From contig OW051493.1 of NCBI GenBank assembly GCA_932521035.1, forward strand, positions 1,054,001 through 1,118,000: 64,000 bases of DNA. Direction: 5' to 3'. The DNA comes from Oscheius dolichura. Its lineage: Eukaryota; Nematoda; Chromadorea; Rhabditida; Rhabditidae. This document shows, one piece after another, positions 12,604-25,237 of the stretch. The notes beneath the pieces are model-generated. The model made no database searches. It saw only the letters and a list, made by a program, of their open reading frames with translations, and was not told the origin of the DNA. Positions within the stretch are counted from its first letter, which is position 1; every line of letters starts with the position of its first letter. The translations under genes and the position numbers were made by a program.

Positions 12604-12733
12604 TATAGTCCATTTCCAACGGATATTCAAAACTCTCTCCGCGGCAGGACCAGGAAACTTTGTAACATGGTCCCGTAGCGGAGACGCGCCACCAAATTTG
12701 AATCCGTGGAATATCCGTTGGAAATGGACTATA
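12604..12733. mobile_element. MITE-like hairpin, TATAGTCC family copy 2
   Basis: It starts tatagtccatttccaacgga and ends tccgttggaaatggactata, a near-perfect terminal inverted repeat. The inner ggaccagg / catggtcccgtag pair is as in the copy at 1141. Confidence 0.8.
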
Positions 12734-13240
12734 CCAGGAAAAAAGGAGTAAATCATTGAAATCATTGAGATCATTGAGATCACCGACAGATTTTAGTTTC
12801 AAGCAGTATATAAGGAATCCCTAGCGCAGAAAAAAGTTGATATAAGGTCATTTGTGAAATGAAGTTCGCTATTTGATGTTCCTTTTCCTTATCAACCGAC
12901 CTTTTTGGGGGTCAACGCAGGGGGAAAAAGAAGGGAGAAACAGTGATAAGCGTAAGCATTCCATAATTATTATCATTTTGCCATTTTTAGAATTATTTGG
13001 TTTTAAAAATGGTATAAATATATTTCTTTGTAGGCGCTATACTTTTTTTTGGCAGTTGGCTTTGCTTGGGAATTCAAAAAATTTGATATTGAATGAGTTG
13101 CAACGATTAAATTCGAGAAAAGTGGATGAGACAGATGAAAATATGGATCGATTGTATAGTATTACAATACTCCTCCATTTTTCTTTATAAAACCCAACTG
13201 AAACCGGCTTTCTTATTGTTTTTTTTTCAAAAAATTTCAG

Positions 13241-13330
13241 CTGCGCCAGCAGAATGTAGTCGCTGCTGTTCTCTACAGAGTAGCGATCACATGGGACCCG
13301 ACGTACGAACCAGCGGAATTTATCAGCTGA
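13241..13330 (+). other. Orphan terminal-exon-like stretch
   Basis: After a clear acceptor (aaaaaatttcag) a frame of 29 codons runs to TGA, reading LRQQNVVAAVLYRVAITW then DPTYEPAEFIS. Codon use looks more protein-like than its surroundings. No upstream exon with a matching donor was found, so it may be a relic of a decayed gene, the last exon of an unseen gene, or chance. Confidence 0.25.
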
Positions 13331-15219
13331 TTTTGCGACTTCTTCTCTAGCAAAACAGGTTTCTAGGCTCTTATAACAGATAAGAACAGGGGAGAATCAG
13401 CTGAGAAGCGTTGGGAGAGGGGAAAACGGAGAGGGAATGGCAAAAATGGGGGAAAGGGAGGAAAAGGAGACCGGGAGAAGGAAGGGGAACGTCGTTTTCA
13501 GGTTTCGGGAAATCTTTATATTCGGCAGAAGAATTTTGCATCAGTATGATATCAAAAATTGAAAGATAAAAAACAAAAAATGGCTAAAATTCTGTGAAAT
13601 CCGTCGTGGAAATATCATATTCACCCAAATTTGAAATAAAAATTTTCTGCTTCATTGCCAATACATATTTCCCACATTTTTTTAGATACAATCAATAATT
13701 TCTGCGTATTCATAACTGTAAAAATTTTGATAATTGAAGAGTAGAAAGAGAAAATGAGCAGGTATAGTATTCTAAACAACTCATCTCAAAAAATATGGTC
13801 AACAAATACTGAAATTCTTCTTTTTCGGCGGTAAATCAGGTGGAAGAAAGGTTCGGTAAAAGCTTGCCACTGCGTTCCATAATAGTTCATTTAGTTTCAG
13901 CCGCCCATTCGTCCCCACAAAACAAAATAAATGCATTTTCTTTCCACCACAAAAGTATAGAAATGCAGTGTGCCACTGAAACTAAATCTTTCCAGATTAC
14001 GCGAAACATCATGCATAGGGAAAAAACGAATTTCGGCTCCATTTCAGTCCAATATCAAAGAAACTATCGAAAACTTCAGAAAAAACGGGATATTTTTGAC
14101 TTTTTCCGGTAGCAAGTGTACTTTTTAAAGAAATGAATGGAAGCACTCTAGTGGGACCTCTGTGAGTGCAGATTTTCGAGTTATACCGAAAGTTTTGGGA
14201 ATTTTTCAGGTTTTATCGTCTCTTCAAATCTTCTCTTCTCTTTCATTCATACTGTACTTTACTTCTACAAGATCAAAGTTTCGTGACCAATTCCAATCCA
14301 GCCGTCTTTTTCCTGTACCCGTCTTCCGACGCCCTTATTCTTCTTTTTCCGTCTTCTTCATATTTCTTCTCCTGTCTATTGTTTTCCTATTTCCAATGAT
14401 GAGTACCCGTCTTATGCTTCTCCTCGTTCTTTATTTTGACAACAACAGACGCACAGGCGTTCTCTCTCCCATTTTAGCTCTCTTCCCCCCGGTTAATCCC
14501 CTACTTCTGCTTTCTCCCACGTCAGATTAACTGCTTATCTATTGTTGGAGGACAGGGGATCTGTGCTCCTGTTCCAAGAAGAAATGAAGAAAGCAGGGGG
14601 CAGATTAATTAATGGAATCATAGGGCACATAACCACGGAAAGGATTTGGATTGGGAAGGGGAGGGAACGTAATGGGTTTCAAAGAGAATTAATAAGATTT
14701 CATTCCGGTACAGCAATCAACATCAATAAACTGGCAATTTGTTAGGCTTTATAAATGGTATGAAACCAAAAGTTGAGATGGTTCCTTCTCCGATCTGTTT
14801 TTTTTTTAAATTTTCACTACAAAAGGATCATTAGTACTGGAAATATAGCTTCAAAAATGGGAAAGAAGTCAATTTTAGCTGAATTTGACGGCCACCAATT
14901 GATTTCCCAGAATTTGTACCGTAATTTATGGCGGTATTCCATGTTTTTTTTCGTTTGTAGCATATTGTCTACAGAAGAAACAGCAAAATCTCTTCAAACT
15001 GAAGAAAATAAATAGCCTGCAAAACAAACAAAAATAGGTAATTGAACGTGATTATCAGTGTATCTGCCTCTCTGTTTTCTTTAAATGTTCCAGCCGCCGT
15101 ACTAAAAGAACTAGATTAGCAATATTTTTTTATGCTTGCAAAACCATTCATCTGACCCAGACTACTTGAGAAATTGGTAATTCTTGAATATTTAAGCTTA
15201 TTTATGACGGGTATTATAT

Positions 15220-15353
15220 ATAGGCCATTTCTAACGGATATTTCATGGAATCGCCTCTCCGCTACGGGATCAGGAAGCTTTTAAACCTCGTTCCATAGCG
15301 GAGACGTGCAGCCCAATTTGAATCCAAGGAATATTTGTTGGAAATGGGCTATA
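15220..15353. mobile_element. MITE-like hairpin, TATAGTCC family copy 3
   Basis: Diverged termini: ataggccatttctaacggat at the left and tttgttggaaatgggctata at the right. The inner ctctccgctacgggatcagg / ttccatagcggagac pair is retained. An arm of the 10332-10686 foldback family follows directly. Confidence 0.7.
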
Positions 15354-16289
15354 GTTTGCAACGGCTGATTTTTCCACTACGAGACCATTTGGGAACATAA
15401 CGAGCAGAGAGAATTGTCCAATTCTCAATTTCAAACTGAAATTCACAACGTCAGGCGTTTTTGTTCGCCATAGTGTCAAACGGAAAATAATCAGGATTTC
15501 TCCAAATGAAACAGGCCAAAAAATGGGAGAAAACGTTGGAAAATCTTTAGTGAAACGCGTTGCAAAGTCAGCTGTTGAAAGCTCTTTTGTGACTACGTGT
15601 GATCTAGATCAGTGACGATTTTCTCTAACCTTTTTTAAATGTTCCAATCGCTGCATAAAAAGAACTAGATTAGAACATTTGGTTTTCGGTTTCCTCCGTA
15701 GAGAATTAGGTAAAATTCATATCAGTTGTGTAGTGGTTGTTAATCAAACACGCTGGCTCACTTTCTTCGCTCACTTTCCCGCGGCCGATAATCTTATCTA
15801 ATCATCAGATTCTGGTGCGCGGAACTCTATGAACAATATAGTCAGCTACTATTTTGAAATGGAAAGAAAAGGGACCAACCCCACCCAAAAACAAGTTCCA
15901 AACAACAGCAAAAAGGTCATAATTTTATGGTCTTCTATCTTCAGCCGGTCGCCGTTATCATCGGAACAGACTTCGAGTACTTTTATTGTTGTCTACCCCC
16001 GGAAAGTGCTCCCTTGCCGTCGTCTTTGTTATCGCACCCACACACGTGGAATCGGCAGCAGTAGTCTCTGCCCCCTTTGAAAGTTGTCTGTAGTCTGGGG
16101 AGCTGGAATATAGAAAAAACGGGGGAAAGGTCAACTCTGCAAAACGGAGTTCCGATTATCGGCTACGGTGCGGAATGATCGTAAAGTAGGTAAAGTAAAA
16201 CAACAAACATTATTTATTCGTAACGCATGGCTGAACAATTTTCTATAGCCGTTTTTTTGTAAAATAAGCAGCCTAAAGCATAAAAACCA

Positions 16290-16413
16290 GTCTCCAATAC
16301 GGATATTTCACGGATTCAAATTTGGTGGCTCCGCTATAGGACCAGGTTTAAGAGATTTCTGGTCCCGTAGCGGAGAGGTCTTTCCGTGGGATATCCGTTG
16401 GAAATGGACTATA
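16290..16413. mobile_element. MITE-like hairpin, TATAGTCC family copy 4
   Basis: The right end (tatccgttggaaatggactata) and inner ctccgctataggaccagg / ctggtcccgtagcggag pair match the family. The left end (cagtctccaatacggatatt) is diverged. Confidence 0.7.
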
Positions 16414-17096
16414 AAAAATCAAAGAGAAAATTCCAAGGAAAGCGGAAAATTGATAAAGTACTTCCCTTATGAGGTATTACCTAGATTTTATTTTAAAAAA
16501 GTAGCACGTAGCACTGGAATAGTATGAACAATAGCTAAATATCGCTATATAACTGCTCGGCAAAACGTTGATTATTGAAATTCCTAACAAATGTTTGGTA
16601 TACTGACATTACTTCTAAATTGGACGAAAATCTCGTCCAATAAGAAATAATAGATGGGGCGGAACATGTAATATGCTGAACCTAATTTTATAACAAAATC
16701 CCTTTCTCTAGATTTCATGGATTAGTTACATCGAATTGTCTAGGGATTATAAAACACTTCTGAAACATTTACCCTCTTATGGTGTACAGTCTGGTTTGGC
16801 AAAAATTTTTAGAAAAGTTTTTAGAATACCTGTATAGCGATTTTGGGTATTCACAAAACTGTAATCGTACTCAACAATAGCTAACCAGGCGAACTGAAAC
16901 TATGAATTGGAATGTGCTAAATATCTAGTTTCGAACACGGAAAATAACAATAATTCTCACCAAAAAACGTAACTTTTCGGTTAGAAGAAAGTGATATATT
17001 GAATAGGTAATCAAGATAGGCGATTGACGTGACATACTTCTAATTTTCCTTGATTATTCAACATTTCGTAGTTCAAATTCTGTTACTTTTTCGGAA

Positions 17097-17348
17097 CGGC
17101 GACGCGACGGAAAAATCCAAAACGGAAACATTTGTACGTAAAGATAAAACAATTCTATGGGACTGATATTTCATATAAAAACGGGAGGTTTTGCCATGTA
17201 TAGGTTTCTAACAACCTCTAGTAGCTGAATAATAGGTCAATATTCCTTATACCGTTTTGAAAATAGCGATACGGGCATTTGCCTAAATTTTTCCGGAATG
17301 GACCGTTTCCGCTTGTTCCGTTTCGTCTTTTTCCGTCGCGTCGCCGTC
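17097..17348. repeat. Foldback element
   Basis: The 19-mer cggcgacgcgacggaaaaa (about 17098) is inverted as tttttccgtcgcgtcgccg (about 17329), with further pairing inward (aaaacggaaacattt / ggaccgtttccgctt). There is no coding capacity. Confidence 0.65.
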
Positions 17349-17910
17349 TCACTTTTTCTAGAGTTTTTCGGGTAAAATGTGGTGGTTACCTAACGGAAAT
17401 TTGAATTTCGGCGGTTACTTTATTTATCTGACGCTAGAATTCACATTTCATGCAACTAGACTCCATAGAATAAACGACGGGTTTTTAGAAAATTATAAAG
17501 TTTTACCACAACATCAAAATACGGAATCTATGCTTCTACTGTTAAAATGGTTGGCATGTGTTTCCACACATTCCTCCGCTCCACTCTACTGTCTTCTCTT
17601 CTCTGTTTTCTCAAATTTCCATATTATTCCTGTCCCAACTCCTCCCAGCGAATGGCCGCGACTCTTTCGTGTAGCGACTAATCCTCTGTCGTGGAGACTT
17701 GAAGCGTAAGTCTAGCTGACTGATAACTTCCTCTTTTTTTGCTTACTGAACACAAGAAGTGGCTGGCTAGATAATGGTCACGAGGGATGGCTAGAAGACG
17801 ACAGCGATAGATAGAACAGGAGGCAGGAGAATGCTTAGACAACACTGCTTACATCAGCGAAAAACATTGGCAGTCAGCTGGTTATAGGGAGAACACGGAA
17901 TTGGGGGGCA

Positions 17911-18145
17911 TAGGCAAACGCCCAATTTTGGGCGCGCCCGTTTTTGGGGGTAGACGGGAGTGTTGGGTGTTTGTGCCCGTATCTCGGTCATTTCTTGGTC
18001 GATTTCAAAAATTCAAAGACCTAGTTGGAGAGCACAAAAAGACGATTCTAATCAACTCGGTCATACCTCAACCGACCCGACAAAACAATCTATAGCATCA
18101 CAAACTTTGACTGAGGGATATGTTGTGTAACACGCGCCGTTTGCT
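17911..18145 (+). mobile_element. ~220-bp abundant element, copy 2
   Basis: Full-length copy beginning ggcgcgcccgtttttggggg and carrying gacgggagtgttgggtgttt, the gttggagagcacaaaaagac block and a degraded terminal 'tgtgtaacacgcg'. Confidence 0.8.
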
Positions 18146-18935
18146 CATCTATTTTTGGGGAAAACCTCATTCAACTGGGAGGCTATCGTTTTTCAGGGGA
18201 TTTTACCCAAATATATTCATTTTCCAAAGCAGAAAAGAGAACATATTTGCCATTCTTTTCATTACTTTTGCCAGAAAATAATGAGTTTTCCATGTTTTGG
18301 TAGTGATTCATAAATTCGACTCCTCTGAAGTTCGGTAATCTTGCGATGTGAGGTAAAAACGTAGAAAATGTCTAGTTTTCTCTCCATTCCGTTCCGTTTT
18401 TTCTTCTCGGATTAGAGAAACTCACTCTCTCTCTCTCTCTTCCTTTCCTTATCAGAAAAAGTACATATCTCTACGCATTTTTGAGAAAAGATAAAAGACT
18501 AAAGAGTTCACTTCCACTCGACACAAAGCAGAAGGTAAAAAAAATTGGGAGGATATACCATTTAACAAAAGAAAACCGTCGAAATTATTAAATAGCCAAG
18601 GTGAAGTTGGTAAAATTACAGTGCGGAAATCAAACAATAAAGTAAATCCTCGTATTTCTAAGAGGTCCTTTTATATAGGACGTCGTTGGAGTTTCTATTC
18701 TTTTTTTTTGGAATAACACAAAAATTAGCAGCATCATGGAAGGTAACATGCCTTCTTATGTTTCTCCTGGTATTTTCAAATTGCCACTGAAACAAAATTT
18801 TGATTTCTTCTAACCTTCTCTTTGCAATAATCTTTTTCTTGTTTAGGAGGGAGTTAAAATATTGACGATCCATTCAATCTCGTTGGATAAAATTTGTCGT
18901 CTACATGGAGGATTATGCCAGGAAGCATTGGAGAA

Positions 18936-19045
18936 CATTCCCCCGTGCCCGTAAAGTCTCGGCAGGAGGATAACCGTTATTCAACACTATGACACCTTTA
19001 TACCATTGTCTTGCCGAGACTTTACGGGTGCAGGGGATCGGACGG
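18936..19045. mobile_element. MITE-like hairpin, CCGATCCCC family
   Basis: The arms cgtaaagtctcggca and tgccgagactttacgggtgc-aggggatcgga are inverted copies flanking a loop of about 55 bp that includes tatgacacctttata. The family is also at 4893, 51610 and 52288. Confidence 0.8.
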
Positions 19046-19898
19046 TCGAGGCTCTCCTCCAGAGAGGGGAACAAGAAGTTTTGATACGCTCCTTTGTTGC
19101 TTTTCGTTGTAGACCAGAACTTTTTTGTATCAATTTATTTATAAAACTGAGGAAGACGACCATAGTTATTGTTCCTAGCCTGTACGAGCAAATTTCGCCA
19201 AAAAAAAAACTCAGTATAAAAATAAGGAAACATGTGTTTGCTGTGTGTCATTCATCCTCTTTCTCCCACCACCTCTGGCTGGCCATTTCAGATAATACAA
19301 GAATAAACAGGTGACGAAATATTTATTGCAGGAAATGATATCAGCTGGGTGGGATGAGCACGGCCACACCTGTTGTCTAGATGGATACAAAGGTCACTGA
19401 TCAGACAAAAAGATTGATACGCAGTAAGTCGTTAGTTTTAAACGAGTAATAAAACAGGTACGGAAATTATTCATTGAGCCTGCAGCTCGCTTCCTTGAAA
19501 CACAACCGGAAACGGCGTTAATGTCAATTTTTTGCCTTTCTTCTTGAAGAGGACTTGTTTGTTTTTTAGAATAGCAAAGGAGTGATAGGAAAATACCCAA
19601 AAAAGGTGACCAAAATTGCTTCGGAATATGGTTTTAAGAATTTCGGGAATAGTAATCCCATTGCATTCAAGTTTCAATAGGATGTTTTCCCATTTCAAAC
19701 GCCAAGAATTAGTGTTTTAGTACCAAAGGTGTCAAATTATAATATTCTAACTGTTTTTTAAGTTACGGTATTATCATTAGAACAACTTATCCTCATAAGA
19801 AGCATTCTGGAACGAATTGGACCCAAAATGTACACAATTGAATATTTGAAAACCCGGGAACTCTACGTTCAACGGGTGTAATAAATTTTCTTATTTAT

Positions 19899-22800
19899 TT
19901 ACCGCTTCTTTGAAACAAATTTCAATGAGGAAACGGCTACAGTAGCCAGGAGGGCGATGAAGAAGGGAAGAACGGCACCAATTGCCCGGTGGACCACGGA
20001 TACTTGCTCTTTCAATCGGTCGTTTTCATGAGCTTCCCGTTCCAGATCATCCGCCAGCCGTTGACAAACCCGGAATGTGGTGGAATTCAACCGGATGAAA
20101 CAGTTAATCTCCTGAAGATTTTTTGGGGTTCTAGAAGGAAAAACAGGGGAAGGGTACCTGGGCAGCGCCATCATTCTCAGCGGGAATGGTGTAGATGTCC
20201 TTGGAATAGGGAGAGTAGAGCATATTGTTCAATTTCTAAATCGTTTATATTGGGAAAGGAACAGTATTATGGATTTTATCGGGGAATGTTATTGCGAGAT
20301 CGGAACAAAAGAGAATTTTCTAGAATTTCAAGTAGCAACCGATTCAATATGCTTTCCAATGCGTTAAATTATTGGCTTCGCTCTCGGTTACCTTCCGGGA
20401 GTCTGCCGTACTCCGATGTAAAGTCAAACCACGCGCCGCGCGATAGCATTTGGTATTATTTCTTGTGTACTTACATGAATCTCCTCAAAACTGGCATTGA
20501 GCCGATTCTCCAATATAATAATCCTGGCGAGAAGCTGCTCCGAATTCCAGTGCTCTCTTCGTACCTACAAGGGAAAGAAATGTTTCCGTTCGGGAATATA
20601 TTCCAAGAGAAATCGCTTTTGCGGATGGGAAATAACCTGTATTTCAAGAGTTTGGATCTTCCGATCGGCTTCCCTCTGATTGTAGTAGACAGCTATCCCG
20701 ACGATGAGTGAATATACGATCACGAACAGAATTTTCTGAAAATGTTGACAACTCGACAGAGTATAGCAAATGTTCTAGGCATAAACTTATACTATGACTG
20801 TAGCCATTGGAAGAATAATTACGGAGGAACAGTAGAAAGAGCGGCAAACCGACTAATTCGTTTTCGTGCAAAATGCTCACTTTCAATAAGCTGCATAACT
20901 TTCGAAATTGCACCACTTAAATAAATGAATGCCAGCATAAAAGAAGTCTATGAAGTAGCTCTAAAACTCAGTTCATAGAAATTATGGCTGCTCTACAGTA
21001 ATCTTCAAAATGCCCTTCATAAATGTCAAACGCCCGGGCGCCCCGCGTTACGTAACATATCCTCCGGTCAAAGTTTGTGGGGCTAGATTGTTTTATCGGG
21101 GCGGTTGAGATGTGACTGGGTTCGTTAGAATCGTCTTTTTGTGCTCTCCAACTAGGTTTTTGAATTTTTGAAATCGACCAAGAAATGACCGAGATACGGG
21201 CACAAACAACCGACACTCCCGTCTACAGCCAGAAACGGGCGCTTCCCTCTCTTTACTTGGAAAAAGGAAGACTAAAAACCTTCTTACCGTTTTTGTTGAG
21301 ATTCCACTGGCCGTTGATTGACAATTTACAGCGTTCCCGTCCCTCAACAAATTCCTATCCATATCCTTCTCCTAAATATTTTCCATAAAACTGAATGAAT
21401 CCCATCAAACCGTAGGAACGACGATTTCCTTGTCTTTTCGCCGTCGCTCAGAAATTGTCCCCTAAACTTTTGTGATTTATGAACTTCTTATAAATAAAGT
21501 AAAGTAGTGATTGACACTAACAATCTCGTTGACTTTCTGAAGAGCGTTATTCTTCTTTGACAGACGGTCTACAGTACCTTCGAGAGTGGCTACACGATCT
21601 TGGAGCTGAAAATCGGGCACATTTATGGTTGTCTGGGTAATTTGGGGACAAAAAATGGAACTATTTAGGCTGTCGGAAAGGTATTTGAAGAAAGAAAAAG
21701 GAGATTTCAATATGGCCGTTAGTCGGCAACAACATTTTCTTATGGGTTCCGGTTATAATGAAAAGCACAATTTCACCTCGTTCCCCCAAAATGCTCCGTT
21801 CAAATGCCTTCTCAAAAGATTCTGATCGTATTTCTCATCTTTCCCTTGCTTCAATCGCCCTTGCGGTAAGCCAGGTCCGGGTCAGTAAGGCGCATTTTCG
21901 GGGGAAGCGCAGCACCTTTGCGCTTTTTCGGTGCAATCGTCCCAATATACGAATTACCGTATGACAAAGATTATAGACCTATTGCACCGGGGGGAAAAGG
22001 GCAAAGGTGGCGCTCTTTCACCGAAAATGCGTCTTACTGGCCCGGACCTGGTTTGCCGCCCTCATTTCCAGTCTTCTATAGTTCCAAGTGGTTTTCTCTT
22101 CAAAGAAATGATTGTGGTAATGTGTTACTGGCCCCCTTCCCTCGTTACCTCAACTTTTTCCTCCTTCCAATTCTTCAATATTTCCATCTGTTCCATTGTA
22201 TCCAATAGGACCTTTTTTATCTCGCCATGAGCTGCTAAAATGGACTCGTCTGTATCGTTTTCCTCTTCATTTTCGTCTAAAAAAGTTTTTTTTTCTATTT
22301 TTGTTTCAAAAATTACCGTGTCCATCCTCTGGGAAGGCATAGATCCTCTGATGGCGACGGGGAGGAGGGAAATCGTCGATGAAACTGAGAATGACAGAAG
22401 AATCGACACTGGAATTTGAATATTTTGCCCGTAATTATTGTTTCAGGGATACATTAAAAACGAGAAGACTTGAAGGAAGTACTGGACCCGTGCTTTGCAA
22501 ACTAACCAATTTTTGTAAGCAGGAGCGAAATTACTGACGGAGGCTAGCATCAAATCCTCTTCCTGACTGGTGGTACCATTTCCCCGGCTGGCTGTGGATT
22601 CAGTAGAACTGGTCATTCGTTCAATTGCCTCATCTAGAGCTGAAAATTTTGAAAGTGATTGACTGGAGGGGGGAACGTCTAAAATTTCTGGAGACTTCAT
22701 TTTGAAGTGGGAGCAAAACATGGAAATTAATAGTCCTGAAATACCAAAGTTGGCAGAAATTATTACTTTTAACGGAGAAGCAAAACGTTGAAATTTCAAG

Positions 22801-23039
22801 AAACTGGAATATTTTCTTAACAAACTCGAAAGATACGTTATGTTTCGCACAGTACATTTACTTTTTCTTCGGTTTATTGGCCGTTTCGTTTCATCTTACG
22901 ATTAGGAAAAGAAGAATAAAGTCGAGAAATGGTTCTAGAGCCGCTTACCTCGAACTTGAAGGCCACCCATAGTAGTATCGTCTTCTGGCTTGTCTTCCAG
23001 TATCACCTCATAGTCGGAGGCGCTTTCCAGATCGGACAT
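19899..23039 (-). CDS. Coiled-coil membrane protein with N-terminal SDYEVI motif
   Basis: Nine exons with fully agreeing phases: 23039-22949, 22639-22507, 22408-22317, 22276-22149, 21605-21522, 20735-20637, 20564-20475, 20235-20158, 20111-19899 (335 residues). I do not recognise the family. The N-terminal half is acidic and Ser/Thr-rich, with SDYEVIL at residues 8-14. Coiled coil follows (about 120-175), then a hydrophobic helix KILFVIVYSLIVGIAVYY (about 177-194), more coiled coil, and a second hydrophobic helix near the C-terminus (FFIALLATVAV) ending SKKR. The start was chosen because it opens an acidic N-terminus matching its paralogue at 42612-46688; both first exons are 91 nt, phase 1. 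Tyr-x-x-Ile after acidic residues fits an Atg8/LIR-type motif, which would suggest an organelle or autophagy adaptor, but that is inference. Introns carry element copies at 21028 and 21850. Tail aataaa-like signals lie near 19880. Confidence 0.75.
21028..21243 (-). mobile_element. ~220-bp abundant element, copy 3 (intronic)
   Basis: Inverted full copy: gcgttacgtaacatatcctc at one end, agaatcgtctttttgtgctc inside, gacactcccgtctacagcc at the other. It lies in an intron of the gene at 19899-23039. Confidence 0.8.
21850..22090. repeat. Foldback element in intron
   Basis: Arms 'ccaggtccgggtcagtaagg' and 'cttactggcccggacctggt' are inverted copies, with inner gcgcattttcggggg / cgaaaatgcg and cacctttgcgc / gcaaaggtggcgc pairs. 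It resembles the sequence at 6612-7010. It lies in the fourth intron of the gene at 19899-23039. Confidence 0.65.
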
Positions 23040-23307
23040 CGCCTGAATTCTTTTAGATTATGGATGCCCAACTGGAATTGGGCATCCATATGCTGGGAAA
23101 ACCATTAGAAAAACAAAATATCAATATTTGTAATGTACCGGGAGGAATATTAAACTATCTGGAGACTCAAACAAATATTCAGCAGGTAAAATACAAAGGA
23201 AAGCGACGACGTTCATTTTCTCAGCAAAATCAATAACTAATCGCGTCGTTTGGAATTATGATTAGCCGGGCCCGGCTTCGACTGACTCCTGTTGATTTGG
23301 CCAACGT

Positions 23308-23642
23308 TCTCCCTCACCGCACCCAAAAACTCACCAAATGCGCTCGAATAATTCGACCTTGCTTATTTTTTTGTATATCTGTCTAGTTCAGAATTTTATG
23401 GCGGACAAGCTGGTATAGGTTATATTCCATAAGAAAAAAAATATAACCCAAAATAGTTTTTGAGGTGAACATAGCGTTTCTATCGATAACTCAGCAATTT
23501 CTTATTCTTGTGGAATACAACCTATATCAGTTTGTCCGCCATAAAATTCTGAACAAGGTAGACATTAAAAAAATAAGCAAGGTCGAATTATTCGAGCGCG
23601 GGGCGCATTTGATGAGTTTTTGGGTGCGGTGACGGAGAAAAT
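23308..23642. repeat. Foldback element, GGTCGAATTATTCGAGC family
   Basis: Left arm ctcgaataattcgaccttgc and right arm gcaaggtcgaattattcgag form a perfect 20-bp inverted pair. Pairing continues through tcagaattttatggcggaca / tgtccgccataaaattctga. A diverged relative lies in an intron at 29914-30146. It sits just upstream of the gene starting at 23039. Confidence 0.8.
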
Positions 23643-23849
23643 TGCCCTTTCATTGAGTGAACGTTTATTTGCATTATTTTATCATCTCTGCAAAACGACA
23701 GAAAATTTCGTATATTTATGAACATTTGCTGCATTTGGACTTCGTTTGAATAACAACAATAAGTTGCGCCGATCTAAAAAAGTAGCTAAAAACGAAACGG
23801 GAAAGTACTATTTCTCATTTTGTCCCATATTCTATTGCACGTGTCATAC

Positions 23850-24052
23850 AAAACGCCCAATTTCGGGCGCGCCCGAAATTGCTAGTAGACGGGAGTGTCG
23901 GGTGTTTGTGTCCGTATCTCGGTCATTTTTTGGTCGATTTCAAAAATTCAAAGACCTAGTTGGAGAGCACGAAAAGACGATTCTAATGAACCCAGTCACA
24001 TCTCAACCGACCCGATAAAAACGTATGTTACGTAACGCGGCGCCCCCAAAAA
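23850..24052 (+). mobile_element. ~220-bp abundant element, copy 4
   Basis: Begins aacgcccaatttcgggcgcg, carries gacgggagtgtcgggtgttt and the agcacgaaaagacgattcta block, and ends at gttacgtaacgcggcgcccc. A few tens of bases before the end are missing relative to other copies. Confidence 0.8.
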
Positions 24053-25082
24053 AGGGCGGGCCTAGAAAATTTTAAAAAAAAATCTACCTGAAGTTTAATT
24101 AGTTTCTGCTTTCCAATTTCAGCAATAGGCTCAGTCTAATCTTTCTAAAATAAGCAGTACCTGGGCGTGAACTGTTTCGAACGGGGTCAGTCGCCCCCTG
24201 CCGCACTCTCCCACGTCGTCTCTCTCTCTCTCACCTGGCCGTTTGCCTACGTGACAGTTCCAATAATCGGCAATACCGCGGCCGTTCTCTGTACTAATAC
24301 CCTGCGTAGGTTCCTTCTCCCCGCTCTTATCATTTCTGGACTGAACTCGTGGCAATATAAGGAAATTTAGATCAGGCAGACTGATTTATCACACTGTTTT
24401 CCTCGATTTCTCCAAATTTATGAATTTTACACAAATGTTCAACTACAAGTATGCCTCCGGCCGTCTTCGACGGCACTAGGAGCCACAACTCGGCGAAAAC
24501 AGTCGACAGCGCCGGCACCCCCCTTTCCCAAGCGCTGTTCTAGTAATTTTCTTGTCGAATAAGCTTTGACAGTCGGATAAAACCTGACGGTCGAAATGTC
24601 TGCTTCTCTCCCATTTGACCGGTCAATCTACACAAACGACAGGTCTTACAGACAGACAGACAGACATCTGCTCATTATTTGCCTAACTATAGCATCTATC
24701 AATAATGGAAAACGTTGATTCCATTATAAAGCCGGCAGAAAACTTTATAAAAATCCAAAAATGTTGCGAAAATTCTTCAAAAATGAAAAATTTTTGCGGA
24801 TTTATTTCCGGCTCAATTTTGCTATCGTCACTTCCAAACTAACCAAAACTACCAGAAAATGTGCCTACGTGCAGACTTGAACATTTTTTCCCCTTGAAAA
24901 TTGTCATCCCGACCAAAGAACACAATAATTTGATGCAATCGCGGCAGGGAACACGATTTTTTCGACCTTTATAAGCCAAAGTAGTTCAGTTGCGCGCGCT
25001 ACTCTTCATTATTGCCCCTCTTTCTTGACTTTATGAATTTCACTGCCGCCTACCACACGGAGCAATTGGCTCTCAAATTCAG

Positions 25083-25145
25083 TTAGATAGAGCATTTTAA
25101 CAGAGCGCGCTTACGGAGGAGGGGGTTCTATTAGAAGTTTTATGG
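25083..25145 (+). repeat. Short dispersed repeat (gcgcgcttacgg family)
   Basis: The stretch gttagatagagcattttaac then agagcgcgcttacggaggag matches the copies at 8318 and 59215-59440. It ends about 90 bp upstream of the cysl start codon. Confidence 0.65.
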
Positions 25146-25237
25146 TATTGAAATGTTCAAAGACTTTCCCTTCCACATTTTCCTCTATTTTTCTTGAAGT
25201 ATTCAATTATAAAGATTGCAGAAAATAGTTTGAAAAG

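Larger units (their letters stand above)
8841..13240. other. Intergenic or transcript tail, no gene model supported
   Basis: No exons with compatible phases were found. The stretch holds repeated 'cacagttagacag' motifs (9320-9646), a large inverted repeat (10332-10686), a second TATA-like site (11899) and a MITE (12604-12733). The remainder shows no feature I can support. Confidence 0.45.
13331..19898. other. Intergenic, repeats only
   Basis: Apart from MITE copies (15220, 16290, 18936), a foldback (17097-17348), a copy of the ~220-bp element (17911) and a CT-rich run near 18424-18442, I see nothing supportable. Short open frames here lack splice or start context. Confidence 0.45.
23040..25237. 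other. Divergent intergenic region between the coiled-coil gene (-) and the cysl gene (+)
   Basis: It holds the foldback at 23308-23642, one ~220-bp element (23850-24052), a pyrimidine-rich tract with ctctctctctctcacc near 24220, a tandem cagacagacagacag run near 24653-24666, and a dispersed repeat at 25083. A putative promoter for the cysl gene would lie near 24960-25030, where 'gacctttataagccaaagta' is TATA-like. No coding exons are seen. Confidence 0.45.

Noticed and set aside
19989..20711. 240-codon plus-strand ORF
   Set aside because: It runs antisense across three exons and the introns of the coiled-coil gene; the minus-strand exons have good splice sites and domain features, this ORF has none.
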